From Tragulus kanchil (Eukaryota > Chordata > Mammalia > Artiodactyla > Tragulidae), in contig JAIOJX010000026.1 of the NCBI GenBank assembly GCA_022376925.1, positions 201,166,400 to 201,230,399 on the forward strand: a stretch of DNA of 64,000 nt. The letters run 5' to 3'. Position 1 is the first letter of the stretch. Each line of letters starts with the position of its first letter. Shown here one piece after another: positions 60,346 to 64,000 of this stretch. The position numbers and the translations under genes were made by a program. The notes under the pieces were generated by a model, which made no database searches, had not been told where the DNA came from, and saw nothing but the letters and a program-made list of their open reading frames with translations.

Positions 60346-61369
60346 AAAAGGTCAAAACTAATATAAAATTAGATCACTTATTTACCAAATTAGATACTTG
60401 ATTCCATTAAAATAAGAAGTGAGAAAAACAGTGCCTGGGCATTGAGGGGTAACTTTTGCCCAGATGTATACCCGATGTGAAAGATCTTCTAGTAAAAATA
60501 TATTTGACTCATCTCCCTGCACAGGATGTAGAAGTTTAAAAGCTGGTAAACATGATCCTGCTGTGGAGAGCTCAGGGCAGCCGTTTGTGAAAGTGACGAG
60601 TGGCGCCGACGACGGCTGGGCCCCCGCAGTAAGCACAGAGCTGGGCTCTGAGAGCGCAGGCTCCCCCGTGCCGCGTGCGTCTGGGCTTCAGGTACAGCTG
60701 GACCCAGCCAGCCTGAGGCACCCTTGTGCCAGCTTATTTTTTCTGTCTTGTGAATGCACTTGATAGTTAAAAAATAAAAACATGTGGCTTTCCGCAGTTT
60801 CAGTTGATAGTTTTGAGATGTGTGTTGATCCTCTGATTTTGGTTTTAATTACAAAGAATTTCAACTGGTTGCAAAAAGGTTCTAAATCAAGACGATAATA
60901 AAATGTGAGAGGAGCCAAACATTTGCTGAGATCCCAATGTTCATATGAAAATTCAAGGATTACTTTTACATCTCAATAACTGAAGACAAAATAACAATTA
61001 AGACAAACACCAAGAAAAGTTGTTTCTACTCAGAGCCCATTTCTTTTCTTTTTGGTCCTGTTGACAAAACAAGACTTGGGTTATCCACGGATATGTTAAT
61101 AGAACATCTTCACAACCCTTTCTAAGATGAGCTGGAGTAGGGTAGGTAGGGGAGACAATAAAAGGGCCCTCCTGGTAATAAGTCCAGAGTATAACTAAGC
61201 AGCGATGTCAGACATATTTCTTTGATACATAATTCAATTATTTCTTCTGTGGTTTTTATCTGTTTAGTAAATTATGAGAACATTTTTCACCAATCCAACT
61301 TTTTAAAGCTCTTTACTTGTTGACTTCTACCTCGAACTTAACTACAGAAGAGATTCTCCAAATCTTCCC

Positions 61370-61510
61370 TTCATGTACATGACCTCATTTACTCTTCACT
61401 TCAAACCCAGGAGGAAGATAAAATCTTCCATGCTGCAAATAAAGAAACCAGGGCTTTGAAGATTAAGTAACTTGTCCACATGCACATGGTCAGTAAATGT
61501 GTCGCTCCCT
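61370..61510. mobile_element. MIR remnant in the downstream intergenic region
   Basis: AAATAAAGAAACCAGGGCTTTG and GATTAAGTAACTTGTCCACA resemble a decayed MIR core. Confidence 0.5.
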
Positions 61511-62388
61511 GTTAATGGAGGTTTGTCAGACTCCACTGAGAGGTCTCAAAGGGCCCAACCCACCCCAGGTGCTGGGGAGAGCAAGCCAGTCACACCTAGA
61601 GTTGATCTCCAGCCCCCATAAGAGCAAGGAAGCAACCTGATACACAGCTACAACTACCCTCGTGTATCTTTCCTGAAACAGTCACCTACATAAAGTGGAC
61701 TACTGTCTTTGAATAAAATTAAGGGGGGAAGAAAAGCCTTGATAATGTCTTTTATCTCGTAATTGTTTCACAAAATCTTTACTATAATTCTTATATATTT
61801 TTTAAGAAATTGATTCCATGGAATCAAACTTGTATGTGTACAGTAACCTACTATTTAAGAAGCAAAAAAGGCGCCATCCCAGTCTCAGAAGAGAAAATAA
61901 AAACATCAAGAGTCACGTCAATCAACAGGCTCTGTTGAGTGGCAAACTCAGTCTATGGATGGACCCAATTATCTGCAGGAGAATTGAATGTCAGCATCAT
62001 TTAGGCTTAACAATGGACCTACTAGGCAAAAGCAGACAGCTCCTCTCTGCTGAGACCCGGAAAGCAAACTTGGTAATGAGGTGCTTCATTCATCATATCC
62101 TTCTGCTCTAGTTATTAAAATGAATAGGAAATACTTTAAGTTAAGGCGGGAACTGGATAACATAAAAACATCTGTTTTGTAAACACAAAGAATGCTTTTT
62201 TTCTAATGATCCTCTTCAAATCTACATCAGACATATGTTGTGGCCCCCTCTGTTTGAAAGTTGCTCTTCTCACACCTCAAATTCATTCTGGTTATGCATG
62301 GGTTATTTTGATGGTCTCAAAATAGGATAAAGCTGCTAAGAATCTACAATTTTACTATCTACTCACAATCTAAATGGAGGGTCAGAAG

Positions 62389-62420
62389 TGTGTATACATA
62401 TATATATATATATGTATATA
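62389..62420. repeat. TA microsatellite
   Basis: GTATACATATATATATATAT-type run in the intergenic region. Confidence 0.85.
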
Positions 62421-64000
62421 AAATACCAGGCATAGAACATGTTTTGACTTTATTGCTTGTGTCAGAATAGTCCCATTCTGTATACTTCAGTGTCATTTCT
62501 GTCTAAAAGTACTAAACAGTCTGATTTTTACTGACGAGAGTTCACTTTTTCTTAAATCATCACTTGGATCTTTGTGAAAAATTGTGAAAGAATTTGGTAG
62601 AAAAAAATACAGGAATTCTTCTATATAGAATTTATGTAAGAAATCTACGTTGCCAAGCTTTAAAGTTTCCTGAAAGGAGACCATTGACTCTTGAGAGGCA
62701 GACAATCACAGGTAAGGGGGATAAAATCCAAAAGGAGGAAAAAGTAAGCAGGTGAGGAAAATAGCTTGTTGCCAGATCGAAAATGAACAACTGAAGCTTG
62801 TGAAAAAACAGTCATGAGATCAAAGGAAGACAGTTCCCTGGAGAAAAACATGGTTGCTTCAGTTCAGTTTTTCAGTGTTCTCAACTGAGAATCCACAGTT
62901 AATTTTTTTTCTATTTAATTTGTCCATGGGACCATTTTATAGAAACACTCCACACAACTTTTTTGTCAGAGCTGCAGTTCTTCAATTTCGAGTAAATGGA
63001 AGATGGCTGAGCACAGTGATGTTTTGAACCATCTCTGCCTGTTTTACAGAAGTTAATGTTCAGACATGTCTGCAGATGCTACTTTTAGCAACTAAATATT
63101 TCCATAGTGGTAAAGAAATGTCAGTAAAATCTATGCACTTTAAGAACATCCAATTCTTATTATACTTATCATGTGTGCAGGCAGAGTACATAATAAACTA
63201 GTCTATAGCAGCTGTAAATTTCTGAGGATTTATCTAACCACAAATACATTGAAATGGGGAAATGGGGCTATATTAAACTATGCAAGATGCTGCTGGAGCT
63301 TTGCCATTTCTGCAACATCCTGTAATTAATTTCTCATGACAGGTCTGGCAAACTGAAACATCCAATACACTTGCGACAGACTGTTAGACTAGAGTTGTTG
63401 CACATCCTACAGTCCCATGAAGTGAAGTTATATATTTTTTTGAACATGAATATAGCACAAGGACAGACTTGTCAGCTTTTAATTTTAAAATAAAGATCTA
63501 GAATATAGAAAAGATCCTGGGCTGAGAGTTGAGTCTGCTCTCTATTTTGTGTGGTCTTTTCCTGAAGAGGAACGGCCCTGGGTAGAGGAATGATACAGTC
63601 AGGTCACCCCTTGGCATGCGTGCCTGTTGTAGATATAACAGGATTCTCTCCTGGGAGGTTTGAGGTCAGTTCTCTCTTGAACTCATCCTCTGTCTATAAA
63701 CAGGACTCACAAGAACTCTTTCTCCACCTGCATGTCATTCTCTTTTGACAGCCACACTTCTGCCACTTTGGAAACTTAGAGCACAGATAAAGACAGAAAT
63801 TATCCCTGCTCGAACCTCGAGAAAGAAAAAAATATAAATGTGTTTACCAAAACAGATTTTCCTGTATAATAATAAATTTTTGTTCGTGTCAATGTGAAAG
63901 GACAATCGTCTCCACTTCATGTGTATACTTTGATACAAGTGTTAAGTGGTTGGTTTAAGGATGGATCTTAGCAAACAAGGCTCTTCTTGCTAGGGGAGTG

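Larger units (their letters stand above)
60346..64000. other. Intergenic region downstream of AHI1
   Basis: A/T-rich, few repeats, no gene recognised. A short CpG-rich patch lies at 60580-60690. In human the neighbour on this side of AHI1 is MYB, so this is presumably the AHI1-MYB interval; nothing of MYB is visible. Confidence 0.5.

Noticed and set aside
60464..60763. Independent 99-codon protein-coding gene downstream of AHI1
   Set aside because: No family resemblance and no promoter or polyadenylation context. Kept only as a CpG-rich, possibly exonic patch among the findings.
1..64000. CRISPR arrays, tRNA genes, prokaryotic operons
   Set aside because: Regular short direct repeats with spacers are absent. 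tRNA-like segments are SINE heads with degenerate cloverleaf potential. Splice sites and repeat content show mammalian nuclear DNA.

Overview
This window is mammalian nuclear DNA from a ruminant. It is full of short interspersed elements of the Bov-tA/Bov-A2 type and of CHR/ART2-like tRNA-derived SINEs, and it carries a BovB (RTE) fragment, L1 pieces and old mammalian repeats (MIR, L2, MER2, MER5A, MLT1). There is no operon structure, no prokaryotic gene and no RNA gene that I can support. The species cannot be fixed from the sequence. One SINE family here, with a long GC-rich tail, may narrow it down.

The only gene I can support is the 3' end of AHI1 (Jouberin) on the + strand. Its last coding exons are the SH3 exon (163 nt), a 101-nt exon, a 50-nt exon and a final coding exon holding the C-terminal tail. 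A probable 3'-UTR exon follows at 59449, with an AATAAA at 60326. Splice phases chain correctly (0/1, 1/0, 0/2, then 2 in), and the translation lines up with the known AHI1 C-terminus up to the stop. From about 60.35 kb to the end there is no convincing gene. In human this side of AHI1 faces MYB, so this is probably AHI1-MYB intergenic DNA.

The most striking property of the window is a series of 16 local direct duplications. Most are 1.08-1.14 kb, and copies sit side by side or 10-215 bp apart. They inflate about 46 kb of sequence to 64 kb. Each of the four recognised coding exons appears twice because it lies in one of these blocks. The unit length hardly varies although the underlying sequences are unrelated. 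The copies differ mainly by scattered substitutions and homopolymer or microsatellite length, and none of the exon lengths is a multiple of three. I therefore read the series as unmerged contig or gap-fill overlaps (false duplications), not as biology. Anyone using this assembly would otherwise see a spuriously duplicated, frame-broken AHI1.

Layout: 1-5055 intron plus duplicated SH3 exon; 5056-9041 intron; 9049-11211 duplicated 101-nt exon; 11212-44867 a long repeat-rich intron (L1/SINE nests at 19-26 kb and 27-30 kb, MER2 at 43 kb); 44868-47033 duplicated 50-nt exon; 47034-53217 intron with a nested L1/BovB/Bov-A block and an MLT1 LTR; 53218-55364 duplicated final coding exon; 55365-59448 last intron; 59449-60345 probable 3'-UTR exon; 60346-64000 intergenic.
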